Source: Lacibacter sp. H375 (GTDB lineage: Bacteria > Bacteroidota > Bacteroidia > Chitinophagales > Chitinophagaceae). From it: 64,000 nt of DNA. Numbering within the stretch: position 1 is the first letter of the stretch; every line of letters begins with the position of its first letter. Under the pieces are notes generated by a model. That model ran no database searches and was not told the DNA's origin. It worked only from the letters and a program-made list of their open reading frames with translations. The position numbers and the translations under genes were made by a program. Location of the stretch: assembly GCF_037892425.1 (NCBI RefSeq), contig NZ_JBBKTT010000001.1:682001-746000 (forward strand), read 5' to 3'. Positions 46,076 to 55,916 of this stretch are shown piece by piece.

Positions 46076-46564
46076 TTATTTTACTTCCTCAAACATACCT
46101 GTCTGTTTGTTTTTGCGCACATTGTCCCAATTGAAGTAGCGGCCATTCATTGCTACATACACACCATGCGGTAAAGATTGAGCAAAGGCCAGCGCACTGC
46201 CAAGGTTAAATAAGCCATCGCTACTACCAAACTTGATGGGAATCATGGCACCGGTAAGTACTACCGTCTTATCTGTCACTTTTTGAGCAATCACCTTTGC
46301 CGTATCACTCATGGTGTCTGTTCCATGTGTAATAATGATCTTGTCTTCATCACATTGGATACATTGATGAACTATCAGCTCACGGTCTTCATTGGTCATT
46401 TCCAGACTATCAACCATCATAAGCGTACGGATTTCGACAGGCACGTGGCAACGTCCCATCTCCAGCAGATCATGCATATGCGTATCCTTAAAGAAAAGCT
46501 GTCCGGTAATTTCATTGTATTCTTTATCGAAAGTGCCCCCGGTAATAAAAATGCGAACTGCCAT
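46076..46564 (-). CDS. Single-domain asparaginase-like protein
   Basis: A 162-residue protein holding only the N-terminal domain of the type I/II asparaginase family. The catalytic threonines are present in both motifs: FITGGTFD near the start and THGTDTMSDTA (second Thr with its Asp). The C-terminal half of normal asparaginases (about 160 residues) is missing and the frame ends cleanly. The start at 46564 is used because the ORF further upstream crosses the response-regulator terminator. It may hydrolyse a small amide or be a structural remnant; activity is not assured. Confidence 0.8.
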   Translation of the reverse strand: MAVRIFITGGTFDKEYNEITGQLFFKDTHMHDLLEMGRCHVPVEIRTLMMVDSLEMTNEDRELIVHQCIQCDEDKIIITHGTDTMSDTAKVIAQKVTDKTVVLTGAMIPIKFGSSDGLFNLGSALAFAQSLPHGVYVAMNGRYFNWDNVRKNKQTGMFEEVK

Positions 46565-46622
46565 GACAAGTTGTTTAATGATGGGAATATTTGCAAAGAA
46601 AAAGAATCTATAGCTTGCAGTA

Positions 46623-46652
46623 TAATAAAAAAAGGGGCGCCGTTGGCGCCCC
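46623..46652 (-). terminator. Terminator of the two-component operon
   Basis: Perfect stem ggggcgcc (46634-46641) / ggcgcccc (46645-46652) with loop gtt. On the minus strand a run of seven T residues follows. Confidence 0.92.
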
Positions 46653-46675
46653 TGGGTCATAATCAGTAGCAATCA

Positions 46676-47311
46676 TCAAATTATTAAACCTGAAGAGTTA
46701 ATATAGTTCACTAACGCTGCACTGTTTTTTAAATTTAATTTCTTAAGGATGTTGTGACGATGTACCTCCACTGTTTTAAGTGAAATATTCAACTCACCTG
46801 AAATTTCCTTTGAAGACATACCCTGTTTGATGTACTTAATGACGTCAAGTTCACGGGTGGAAAGTGTGTTTGCACCTGTGCTTTCTTCTTCAAAAATCTG
46901 CTCGCTCAAAATTGTCTTTACTTCGGCACAGATATAGCGCTTGCCTTCATGCACCGCTGCAATAGCATCAAACATCTCCTGCTGCGGAGAGTTTTTGGTT
47001 ACATATCCCATTGCACCAAGCTTCAATAATTTCTTTACGTAAGCCGGCTGTGAGTGCATGGATACACCAATAATTTTTGTTGCAGGTGAAAACTTCCGGA
47101 TTTGCTCCGTTGCTTCAATCCCGTTCATAGGTGCCATGTTAATGTCTAACAAAGCTATTTTCGGACGTAATTTCTGAGCCATTTCAATAGCTTCCTCACC
47201 ATTACTGCACTGTGCAATTACAGTAAAGCGTGGATCACTATTTAGGATAAAAGTCCATGTTTCACGAATAAGCTTATGATCGTCGGCAATTAAAACTGTA
47301 ATCTTTTCCAT
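46676..47311 (-). CDS. NarL/FixJ-type response regulator
   Basis: A 211-residue protein. The receiver domain (1-120) has the acidic pair at D10-D11, the phospho-acceptor D56 in LLDINMAPMNG and the conserved Lys in GYVTKNS. The LuxR-type helix-turn-helix (about 148-205) reads LSTRELDVIKYIKQGMSSKE then ISLKTVEVHRHNILKKLNL. Phosphorylation should let it dimerise on DNA. It starts 1 base after the kinase stop codon, so it is the kinase's partner. Target genes are unknown. Confidence 0.95.
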   Translation of the reverse strand: MEKITVLIADDHKLIRETWTFILNSDPRFTVIAQCSNGEEAIEMAQKLRPKIALLDINMAPMNGIEATEQIRKFSPATKIIGVSMHSQPAYVKKLLKLGAMGYVTKNSPQQEMFDAIAAVHEGKRYICAEVKTILSEQIFEEESTGANTLSTRELDVIKYIKQGMSSKEISGELNISLKTVEVHRHNILKKLNLKNSAALVNYINSSGLII

Positions 47312-47312
47312 T

Positions 47313-50300
47313 TCATGTAGTTTTTAAAATATTAATAGGAATTTGAATAACTAATTTGCATCCTTGACCAGGATTTGTAAGGATCTCTACCGATCCTTCC
47401 TGTAATTCAGCACGGCTCTTTATATTCATGAGCCCCTGGCCCTTTTTTACTGTTTGCAGGTTAAACCCAATACCATCATCGGCAATAAAAAGATAAACCT
47501 TGTTATCTTCCTGGAACATTTCCACCATTACATTCTTTGCATCTGCATGTCGAACTATATTGTTCAGTTGTTCCTGTAAGATGCGGTAGATCGTGAGTTT
47601 AATAGTATCATCCATCCATTCTTCAATTGAATTGGATGCAAAAAAACGGATGTCAAAACTGCCCAGCGCACGGAAACTTTCAATCAGATCGTTTACTGAT
47701 GCTATCAAACCAAGATCGTTAATACTTGAAGGAACCAAAGATCTTGACAGGTTTCTTACTTCGGTAATGATAGTGTTGATATGTTTTGTTCCACGATCGA
47801 TCAACTCAATAGGATCGGCCTGTTTCAGTTTCATCATCTCTAAATATAACTTGGTAGTGGTTAACAGCTGTCCAATATTATCGTGCAATTCTTTCCCTAT
47901 CTCTGCTCTTTCTTTCTCCTGTGCAAACACTGCTGCCTGAGCTATCTGGAATTGGCGGCTGCGTTCCTTCAGCATTAATTCCTTCTCCAGTTTCTTACGC
48001 TCTGTTATATCACGCATAGCACCAACAATACGCACCGGCTTCCCTTTGTTGTTAAAAATCATATACCCTTTATCGAGCACATTGGCATACGAGCCATCTT
48101 TTCTACGAAAACGGTATTCACATTCCCAATGAGGTGTTGTATGCTGTTGAAGAAATAAATTGAAACTATCGATTACCCTTATACGTTCATCGTAATGAAT
48201 ATTGGTTTCCCAGAAATCCAATCCCTGGTCAGCATCTTCAAAACCATGACCAAACAATATACGATAACCTTCACTCCAGGTCATATTGTTCTGTTCAAGA
48301 TCAAGATCCCAAATTGCTTCATTGGTTGCTTTTGTTACCAATTCATACCGCTCATTACTAATCTTAAGTTTTTCTGCAAATTCTTTTTGTTCTGTAACAT
48401 CCTGCATTGTACCAACTAACCGGATGGGTAGTTGATCTTTATCAGTGATCAAATAACCTTTATCTGAAACAAAAGCATAAGTGCCATCACTTTTTTGAAA
48501 GCGATATTCACAATGCCATTGTCTTACAATAGTCTGACTTAAAAAGGCATGTAATTCGTGCATCACACGTGCTGCATCTTCGGGATGCAATTTTGATTCC
48601 CAGAAATGAAGATTTGAATGCTCATTATCTGTATCGTATCCAAATAGTAGCTTATAGCTATTGCTGCGAACTATGGATTTAGAAAGCAGATCATAATCCC
48701 AAATTGCTTCATTGGCCGCATTCTTGATAAACTCGTAACGTTCGTTACTGATTTTAAGCGCTTCTGCGGCTTCCTTTTGCGCAGTAACATCACGATGGGA
48801 TGCAATGATGATTCCTTCGTTCAACAACGGTGTTGCTGTCCATGCAACCCATTTTGTTTCACCGGTCTTTGTAACAATACGGTTTTCAAAGTAAGGGATC
48901 ACAACACCTCGACTAAGTTCATGTAGCTTCTCAAGCACCGCAGGCTTATCATAATCATGCACATAGCTCAAGGGGTGAATTTCTGTTGCTTCCTCGGCAG
49001 TATAACCACTAAAAGCTTCGAAAGCCGGGTTCACACGCTTGTATCTTCCATCAACACCAGCGATTGTGAGAATATCCCGGCTGATGAGAAAAAACTGATC
49101 AAGCATCAAATTGTTTTTGCGCTTGGCTATTTCTGCGCCAAATAATTTACTTTGTATACTGATGAGATTTATTTCGTTACGGTTCATTTTCTTTTGCTGT
49201 CTGTTTAAAAAGAAAAGACAACAAACAATAGTATTCTCACTCACAACAGGAACTGCTAATGCAGTTTGAAAACCGAACCTGATCGCAGTATCTTTCCGTT
49301 TAAATTCAAACTCACTTGCCGAAATATCTTCAATCCAAAAAGGCTTTTTTGAAATGCTTACATCACTTGCCACATAATCACTCAGTAAATAAACATGGTT
49401 TTTTGTTGTTTCTGCAAATGCGGCTATTTCTTTATCTGACACATCAAAATCCGAAACCTGGTTGTGCAGATAAACAGCGTCAAATCCGGGTACCCATATT
49501 TCTGCAAGCTCCCAGCCAGTAAATAATCTCAACTTATTTAAAGCGAGTTTCAGATTCTCATTTAATGGATTGGGTTGAATAAGAATCTCTGAAATATCAA
49601 AACCCAATTCATTTTCACGATTAGTACGATACGAATCTGTTACATCATTGATTTGCAAAAGATACCCATTCAAATTTGAATGAACGATCTCATGGCGGCC
49701 AATTGTTACCAACATTACTTCGCCACTTTTTGTGCGGTGTTCAACCGGCTGGCTACTTTTATAAAGATCATATAAATGTTCGCATTTAACCTGCTTTTCA
49801 AAGATCTTGCATAAGCTTAGAGCTAAGAACTCTTCTTTGCTATAACCATAACGTTCTATGGCAAACTGGTTTACATCAAGTATGGTTTTATGATCATTAC
49901 TTATCACAAACAGCGGAAGAGGCAAATGGTCAAAAAATGACTTATACCTTTTCTCGCTTTCCTTTAATGCCTCTTCCCATTGCTTTCGTAATGAAATATC
50001 ATTTAGGTTAATAAGCATTGAACGGATATGAGGATTATGAAAAAGGCTTCTTCCTTTTGCCTCTGCCCATAACCAATCTCCATCTTTCTTTCTGAAACGA
50101 ATATCTACAGCACGGTTCTGATCGGGATATTCTAACTCCTGTTTAAAAGTGTGAATTGCGAGATCCAGATCATCTGGATGCACAAAAGAAAAACCATTCT
50201 TGCCTATTAATTCGGCCGATTCGTAACCAAGTACTTTTTTTACGTTCGGCGAACAATAACTTACATTGTTGTTTACATCCGTAAGGAAAAAGACATCGAT

Positions 50301-50735
50301 GCCATTTGAAAGAAGTTGTTCAAGCATTTCCTCTTTATGAGTAGTACTCCTCTCTGAAGTTATATCCAGTACACTTTGCTCCACATCAAATCCAATGCAT
50401 TGTATATAATACTCCTCGCTATTATTTGCTTCAATACAGTTAAACTCCCACTTTGTAGAAATGTAACCTTCATTAGCTATTGCTGTGCGTAAATTTACTG
50501 AAACTGTTACCCCTGGCTCTTGCAAAACCGATTTAATTGCAGCCGTATAAACAGTGTGATCATCTGGATGAACGGTTTCATATGAATGAGTAGTTGTAAT
50601 TCTCTTTTCATTCAAACCAAAACGGCTGAAAAAATGAGGATTTCCTCCTGCATAATAACCATCAGGCTTCACCAGCACGTAATAAAGTTGCTGGCTGAGT
50701 TCGAAGGATTCGGGTATAAGTGCAATACTATTCAT
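47313..50735 (-). CDS. Soluble multi-PAS/GAF histidine kinase (HisKA_3/NarX type)
   Basis: An 1140-residue kinase without TMs. The order is PAS (15-118), PAS (133-250), PAS (258-372), GAF (385-540), PAS (545-655), PAS (660-785), PAS (790-915), HisKA_3 (935-1002) and HATPase (1045-1136). The phospho-acceptor is H951 in IGKELHDNIGQLL. The ATPase N box (LQEQLNNIVRHA) and G boxes (DDGIGF, GQGLMNIKSRA) are intact. The fifth and sixth PAS domains both begin LKISNERYE and share long matches, an internal duplication. The signal is cytosolic and unknown. A -7 box lies 17 bases upstream of the start codon. Confidence 0.94.
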   Translation of the reverse strand: MNSIALIPESFELSQQLYYVLVKPDGYYAGGNPHFFSRFGLNEKRITTTHSYETVHPDDHTVYTAAIKSVLQEPGVTVSVNLRTAIANEGYISTKWEFNCIEANNSEEYYIQCIGFDVEQSVLDITSERSTTHKEEMLEQLLSNGIDVFFLTDVNNNVSYCSPNVKKVLGYESAELIGKNGFSFVHPDDLDLAIHTFKQELEYPDQNRAVDIRFRKKDGDWLWAEAKGRSLFHNPHIRSMLINLNDISLRKQWEEALKESEKRYKSFFDHLPLPLFVISNDHKTILDVNQFAIERYGYSKEEFLALSLCKIFEKQVKCEHLYDLYKSSQPVEHRTKSGEVMLVTIGRHEIVHSNLNGYLLQINDVTDSYRTNRENELGFDISEILIQPNPLNENLKLALNKLRLFTGWELAEIWVPGFDAVYLHNQVSDFDVSDKEIAAFAETTKNHVYLLSDYVASDVSISKKPFWIEDISASEFEFKRKDTAIRFGFQTALAVPVVSENTIVCCLFFLNRQQKKMNRNEINLISIQSKLFGAEIAKRKNNLMLDQFFLISRDILTIAGVDGRYKRVNPAFEAFSGYTAEEATEIHPLSYVHDYDKPAVLEKLHELSRGVVIPYFENRIVTKTGETKWVAWTATPLLNEGIIIASHRDVTAQKEAAEALKISNERYEFIKNAANEAIWDYDLLSKSIVRSNSYKLLFGYDTDNEHSNLHFWESKLHPEDAARVMHELHAFLSQTIVRQWHCEYRFQKSDGTYAFVSDKGYLITDKDQLPIRLVGTMQDVTEQKEFAEKLKISNERYELVTKATNEAIWDLDLEQNNMTWSEGYRILFGHGFEDADQGLDFWETNIHYDERIRVIDSFNLFLQQHTTPHWECEYRFRRKDGSYANVLDKGYMIFNNKGKPVRIVGAMRDITERKKLEKELMLKERSRQFQIAQAAVFAQEKERAEIGKELHDNIGQLLTTTKLYLEMMKLKQADPIELIDRGTKHINTIITEVRNLSRSLVPSSINDLGLIASVNDLIESFRALGSFDIRFFASNSIEEWMDDTIKLTIYRILQEQLNNIVRHADAKNVMVEMFQEDNKVYLFIADDGIGFNLQTVKKGQGLMNIKSRAELQEGSVEILTNPGQGCKLVIQIPINILKTT

Positions 50736-50752
50736 TAATATTGGATACGTAA

Positions 50753-50760
50753 CAAAAGTA
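50753..50760 (-). promoter_or_regulatory. -7 promoter box for the two-component operon
   Basis: Minus strand TACTTTTG, perfect TAnnTTTG, 17 bases before the kinase ATG. The remaining gap to 51029 shows no RNA gene or other ORF. Confidence 0.5.
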
Positions 50761-51029
50761 ATTTAAAACACTTATGGCATTTGTAGTACAAAATGTATTT
50801 AGAAAGCGGTAAACTTTAAACTATTTGTACTACTTACACTACAACGGCTGACAGTATATTCAAGTAAAAATTAATATAAAAATCCTTTCTGCTGAAATAA
50901 TGTTTTGCCAGTTGGTGCAAAACCTTAGGCAACACAAAAAAAGCTATGTTTCCATTCATACAATCTTACAACCTCAATTTGTATTTTCCCTTACCTTAAG
51001 CCCTTCATTCAAAATAAATCAACTACAGC

Positions 51030-54000
51030 ATGAGAAGATCAGTCCTTTTCGCCTGGCTGTTACTGTTTACCGCAGTAGCCAGGGCGCAGGAAACCTTTCC
51101 TGTAAACGGCGTAGCCGATCCCCGCAGCGGCCTTTATGTATTTACCAATGCAACCATAGTAAAAGATGCGGCCACCACCATCAGCAATGCCACTTTAGTG
51201 ATCAAAGACGGACGTATTGTTTCCGTTGGCACTAATGTAAGCGTGCCTGCCGATGCCGTGGTGATCGATTGTAAAGGGAAATACATTTACCCTTCATTTA
51301 TTGATGTGTATGCCGATTATGGTATGCCAACACCGCAACGTACTCAAGGCGGTTTTAACTTCAATGCTCCTGCCCAGCTCACATCAAACCAAAAAGGAGC
51401 TTATGGCTGGAACCAGGCAATCCGCACGGATGTGCAGGGCGTTCGCATTTTCACAGCCGATAACGTAAAAGGTAAAGCTTTGCGTGATAATGGCTTTGGA
51501 TCTGTGCTTGCTCACCAGCGTGATGGTATTGCAAGAGGCACTGGTGTTTTTGTATCCTTGATTGATGCAAAAGACAACAAAGCCATCCTGAAAGAAAAAG
51601 CATCGGCTCACTATTCATTCAGCAAAGGAACATCCACTCAATCTTATCCCGCTTCTATCATGGGGTCTATTTCACTTCTGCGTCAAACGTATTTAGATGC
51701 GCAGTGGTATAAGAACAATCCTCTTGCAGAAGGTGTGAACCTTTCGCTGAGATTTTGGAACGAACATCAAAACCTGCCCCAGATATTTGAAGCCAATGAT
51801 AAATGGGCCGTTGTTCGTGCCGATAAAATTGGTGATGAGTTTGGTGTGCAGTATATCATAAAAGCAGGGGGTAATGAATACCAACGTATCACCGAAATGG
51901 CTGGTACAAAAGCAACCTTCATTCTTCCGCTTAATTATCCTGCAGCAATGGATATTGAAGATCCGCATGATGCACGTTTCGTTTCATTAAGTGATATGAA
52001 GCACTGGGAAATGGCTCCTGCCAACGCAGCAATGTTTGAGAAAGCAGGTATTAATTTCTGTTTAACTACATCTGATTTGCGTGATGCACGCCAGTTTCTC
52101 ACCAATCTCCGCAAAGCAATGGAATATGGATTGAGCGAAGCAAAAGCATTAGAAGCGTTAACAAAAATTCCCGCAACTATTTTAGGTGTGTATGACATGG
52201 TAGGAAGTATTGATGCAGGTAAAGTCGCCAACTTCCTGATTACATCAGGCCCCATCTTCTCCGAAAAAACAGTGATCTATCAAAACTGGGTGCAGGGAGA
52301 AAAATATGCAGTGAAAGAAGAATTATGGAACGATGTAAAGGGCGTTTATAATTTAACGGTGAATACTCCGGGTGGTGCGAAGAATTATACACTTGATGTA
52401 AAGAACAGCACTACTGCAAGTGTTATTGGAAAAGACACGCTCACAGGTCGTTTTACGTTTGATGGCAAACAGGTAAAACTGAATTTCCCTGAAGCAAAGG
52501 GCAGTCGTAACAACATTCGTTTAAGCGGTATTGCTAATGATAATCTCTGGAGTGGTGTTGGCGATGATGCAAATGGCAACCGTTTTACATGGACTGCCGC
52601 ATACAGCAAGGAAACAACTGTAAAGGCTGATACTACACGCCCGAAAATGGCACCTAAACTTGGTGCTGTTCCCTACCCCTTCAATGGCTATGGTTTTACA
52701 GAAATGCCAAAGCAGGAAACTATCTTAATTAAAAATGCAACTGTATGGACCAATGAGAAAGAAGGGGTTTTACAAAATGCAGACGTATTAATTAAGAACG
52801 GAAAAATTGCAGCCGTTGGTAAAAATCTGAGCGATGCAGGTGCTAAAGTAATAGATGGTACAGGTAAACATGTAACTGCCGGTATTATTGATGAACACTC
52901 GCATATTGCAGCTTCTTCTATTAATGAAGGCGGACAAAGTGTAACATCTGAAGTGCGTATTACTGATAACCTTAATCCTGAAGATATCAATATCTATCGC
53001 CAGTTGAGTGGTGGTGTTACATCATCACACATTTTGCATGGTTCAGCTAATACCATTGGTGGACAAACACAACTCATTAAACTCCGTTGGGGTGCAAATG
53101 ATGAAGGTTTGAAATTCCAGAACTGGCCCGGCTTTATCAAGTTTGCGTTGGGTGAAAACGTAAAACGTTCAAGTTCACAACAGAACAATCGCTTCCCTGA
53201 TACACGTATGGGTGTAAGCCAGGTGTTGATCGATGCATTTACACGTGCAAAAGATTACGAAGCTGGTTGGAAAAAGTATGATGAAGAGAAAAAGAAAAAT
53301 GTAAAAGCAATTACGCCACGTCGTGATCTTGAACTGGATGCATTGGTTGAGATCATGAATAAAAAACGTTTCATCACTTGTCACTCTTATGTGCAAAGTG
53401 AGATCACAGATATGATTCGTGTAGCTGACCGTTTTGGCTTTACACTCAACACGTTCACACATATTCTTGAAGGTTATAAAGTAGCCGATAAAATGAAAGA
53501 ACATGGTGCTGCTGCATCTACCTTCAGCGATTGGTGGAATTACAAAATGGAAGTATTGGATGCAATTCCGCAGAACGCAACCATCATGCAAAAAGTGGGT
53601 GTAAATGTTGCAATTAATTCTGATGATGCAGAAATGGCCCGCCACTTAAATCATGAGGCAGCAAAAAGTGTTAAGTATGGCGGCATGAGTGAAGAAGATG
53701 CGTTGAAGATGGTTACGCTTAACCCGGCTAAGATGTTGCATGTTGATGATAAAGTGGGCAGCATTAAAGTGGGTAAAGATGCTGATGTTGTAGTATGGAG
53801 TGATCATCCTTTAAGCATTTATGCAAAAGCTGAAAAAACAATTGTAGATGGTATTGTTTACTACGATCGTGAAAAAGACAAACAGCTCCGTTTGGATATT
53901 GCCAAAGAACGTGCAAGGCTGATGGCAAAAATGATCGGCGAAAAAAGAACAGGTGGTCCAACCGTGCCTTTTGCACCAAGTATGGAAATTATGCATACAT

Positions 54001-54074
54001 GCACTGATCATTATCACAATCATGGTTTACTTGTAATTGATGCAGATGATGTAGATCAAAACATCAACCAATAA
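51030..54074 (+). CDS. Exported double-domain amidohydrolase
   Basis: A 1014-residue protein with a signal peptide (MRRSVLFAWLLLFTAVARA). Two amidohydrolase units are fused. The first (about 35-430) keeps the composite-domain strands (ATLVIKDGRIVSVG, KGKYIYPSFIDVYADYG), but its metal-binding HxH is replaced by VYADY, so it should be inactive. The second (about 560-965) is intact: IIDEHSHIA (HxH), ITCHSYV, TFTHILEG and AINSDDAEM (final Asp). It presumably hydrolyses a cyclic amide or dipeptide-like bond outside the cytosol; substrate unknown. The related gene at 54086 follows after 11 bases. Confidence 0.87.
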   Translation: MRRSVLFAWLLLFTAVARAQETFPVNGVADPRSGLYVFTNATIVKDAATTISNATLVIKDGRIVSVGTNVSVPADAVVIDCKGKYIYPSFIDVYADYGMPTPQRTQGGFNFNAPAQLTSNQKGAYGWNQAIRTDVQGVRIFTADNVKGKALRDNGFGSVLAHQRDGIARGTGVFVSLIDAKDNKAILKEKASAHYSFSKGTSTQSYPASIMGSISLLRQTYLDAQWYKNNPLAEGVNLSLRFWNEHQNLPQIFEANDKWAVVRADKIGDEFGVQYIIKAGGNEYQRITEMAGTKATFILPLNYPAAMDIEDPHDARFVSLSDMKHWEMAPANAAMFEKAGINFCLTTSDLRDARQFLTNLRKAMEYGLSEAKALEALTKIPATILGVYDMVGSIDAGKVANFLITSGPIFSEKTVIYQNWVQGEKYAVKEELWNDVKGVYNLTVNTPGGAKNYTLDVKNSTTASVIGKDTLTGRFTFDGKQVKLNFPEAKGSRNNIRLSGIANDNLWSGVGDDANGNRFTWTAAYSKETTVKADTTRPKMAPKLGAVPYPFNGYGFTEMPKQETILIKNATVWTNEKEGVLQNADVLIKNGKIAAVGKNLSDAGAKVIDGTGKHVTAGIIDEHSHIAASSINEGGQSVTSEVRITDNLNPEDINIYRQLSGGVTSSHILHGSANTIGGQTQLIKLRWGANDEGLKFQNWPGFIKFALGENVKRSSSQQNNRFPDTRMGVSQVLIDAFTRAKDYEAGWKKYDEEKKKNVKAITPRRDLELDALVEIMNKKRFITCHSYVQSEITDMIRVADRFGFTLNTFTHILEGYKVADKMKEHGAAASTFSDWWNYKMEVLDAIPQNATIMQKVGVNVAINSDDAEMARHLNHEAAKSVKYGGMSEEDALKMVTLNPAKMLHVDDKVGSIKVGKDADVVVWSDHPLSIYAKAEKTIVDGIVYYDREKDKQLRLDIAKERARLMAKMIGEKRTGGPTVPFAPSMEIMHTCTDHYHNHGLLVIDADDVDQNINQ

Positions 54075-54085
54075 AATTTACGACA

Positions 54086-55390
54086 ATGAAGAAATTAATA
54101 TTCAGTATACAACTTTTGCTCGTAGGCATTCTTGCATTTGCGCAGGAAACTGTTTACCCGGCAAAAGCTCAAACAGAAACGATCACCATTACTAATGCCA
54201 CTATTCATGTTGGTAACGGAACGGTGATTACGAATGGGTCAATCACATTTGAAAACGGAAAGATCAAGTCTGTTGGCCAGTCAGCAGCAGCAACGGGTAA
54301 AGTGATCGATGCAAAAGGCAAACATATTTATCCCGGTCTTATTTTATCTTCTTCACAATTAGGTTTAGCAGAAATAAGCAGTGTGAGAGCAACCATCGAT
54401 CACACGGAGTTTGGTTTATATAACTCAAATATCCGTTCTATTGTTGCTTATAATACCGATTCAAAAGTGATTGCCACACTTCGCAGCAATGGTATTTTAT
54501 TTGCGAATGTTGTACCACAAGGCGGCACCATCAGTGGCACTTCAACAGTTGTGCAGTTAGATGCATGGAATTGGGAAGATGCTACTTACAAAGCCGATGG
54601 ACAAATGCACTTGAACATGCCTAGTTTATTACCACGTCCAAGTCGTTTTGCAGCATTCTTAGGCCAAACTGACACAAGAAGCACAGCTGATCAGGTGAAA
54701 GAAGCATTGGCTCGTGTAGAAGAAATCAAAGGATTTTTTCGTGAAGCAAAGGCTTATCACAAAGAAGCAACACATGCAAAAACCAATTTAAAGTTTGAAG
54801 CAACAAAAGCTTTGTTTGAGAAAAAGCAGAAGCTGTTTGTGCATTGCGATATCGTAAAAGAAATGCTGGTTGCAATTGACTTTGCAAAAGAGTTTGGTTT
54901 TGATGTAGTGATCGTTGGTGGCAGCGAAAGCTGGCAAATTGCTGATCTGCTGAAACAGAACAATATTGCAGTGATCCTTGCTGAGCGCCATGCATTACCA
55001 ACTTCACCAGATGATGATGTTGATCTTCCTTACAAATCAGCTACCTATTTACAAGATGCGGGTGTTTTGTTTGCCATCAATGATACAGATGGTTCAACCC
55101 GTGGGCGCAATCTTCCTTTCAATGCAGGCACAGCAGCAGGTTATGGCATTACGAAAGAGCAGGCATTAAGTTCAATAACACTCAATGCAGCCAAAATTTT
55201 GGGCATCGACAAAGTAACCGGCTCCCTAGAAGTAGGAAAAGATGCCAATATTGTAGTGAGTGAGGGAGATATTCTTGATATGAAATCGAGCATTATCACC
55301 CATGCTTTCGTCCAAGGTCGACAGGTAAGTCTTGATGACAAGCACAAACAGCTGAACGAGCGGTATAAGTACAAATACGGCATTAAATAA
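54086..55390 (+). CDS. Exported amidohydrolase-like protein lacking the HxH metal site
   Basis: A 434-residue protein with a signal peptide (MKKLIFSIQLLLVGILAFA). It has the amidohydrolase composite domain (ATIHVGNGTVITNGSITFEN) and the closing motif ITLNAAKILGIDKVTGSLEV. Where active enzymes have HxH after the first strand it reads YPGLILSSSQLG. Later candidates remain (KLFVHCD, AINDTDGS). It matches the inactive first half of the upstream protein in layout. The two are probably subunits of one complex, in which this chain is regulatory or structural; this is inference. Confidence 0.83.
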   Translation: MKKLIFSIQLLLVGILAFAQETVYPAKAQTETITITNATIHVGNGTVITNGSITFENGKIKSVGQSAAATGKVIDAKGKHIYPGLILSSSQLGLAEISSVRATIDHTEFGLYNSNIRSIVAYNTDSKVIATLRSNGILFANVVPQGGTISGTSTVVQLDAWNWEDATYKADGQMHLNMPSLLPRPSRFAAFLGQTDTRSTADQVKEALARVEEIKGFFREAKAYHKEATHAKTNLKFEATKALFEKKQKLFVHCDIVKEMLVAIDFAKEFGFDVVIVGGSESWQIADLLKQNNIAVILAERHALPTSPDDDVDLPYKSATYLQDAGVLFAINDTDGSTRGRNLPFNAGTAAGYGITKEQALSSITLNAAKILGIDKVTGSLEVGKDANIVVSEGDILDMKSSIITHAFVQGRQVSLDDKHKQLNERYKYKYGIK

Positions 55391-55412
55391 ACCGTTTCCC
55401 CTGATATTCATA

Positions 55413-55444
55413 AAAAAAGGTTGCCAAAATCGGCAACCTTTTTT
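55413..55444. terminator. Terminator after the amidohydrolase pair
   Basis: Arms aaaaaaggttgcc (55413-55425) and ggcaacctttttt (55432-55444), perfect 13 bp, loop of 6. Confidence 0.9.
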
Positions 55445-55514
55445 CTTACGTACATATAAACACTTAAAAAACGTTTATACCTTCACAGTACCAAATCAAC
55501 TAACCACACAAACT

Positions 55515-55913
55515 ATGAAGAAGCATGTATTTTATTTGTTCATCTTAACGGCTCTTTTTTCGTGTCGTAAACCGCAGGATACTCCGCCCCTGCAAAATAT
55601 TCTTACGCAAGGCAGCTGGCGCATCTCACTTTTGAGAGACAATGGCAATAATATCACCTATCTCTATAACGGTTGGAAATTTACGTTCAATGCTGATAAA
55701 ACAATGCAGGTAACGGATGGTGCAACCACTTACACCGGTACATGGAATGAAAATCCACAGGGCGATACGTTTGAGTTAGATATTTCGTCTACTGAACTTG
55801 AGTTGGAATATATCAGCAAACTCTGGCACAATGAATTGATCAATCCAACCGGCGTGTTGTTTCATAACGACAGGAATAATCCCACCCAAGAATTACAGTT
55901 TAGAAAATTATAG
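55515..55913 (+). CDS. Small lipocalin-like lipoprotein of unknown function
   Basis: A 132-residue lipoprotein (lipobox LFSC, C17). After a Pro-rich linker the rest is all beta: LTQGSWRISLLRDNGNNITY, GWKFTFNADKTMQVTDGATT and YTGTWNENPQGDTFELDIS. This pattern is like the lipocalin-like domains common in Bacteroidota lipoproteins. No active site is visible. It converges on sixA with 3 bases between. Confidence 0.78.
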   Translation: MKKHVFYLFILTALFSCRKPQDTPPLQNILTQGSWRISLLRDNGNNITYLYNGWKFTFNADKTMQVTDGATTYTGTWNENPQGDTFELDISSTELELEYISKLWHNELINPTGVLFHNDRNNPTQELQFRKL

Positions 55914-55916
55914 TGA

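Noticed and set aside
46565-46672. N-terminal extension of the asparaginase-like ORF
   Set aside because: It contains the G+C hairpin and T-run that end the response-regulator transcript, and its residues do not look like asparaginase.
55447-55456. tacgtacata as a third MarR site
   Set aside because: Only the centre of the palindrome matches and there is no stress gene next to it; probably chance.
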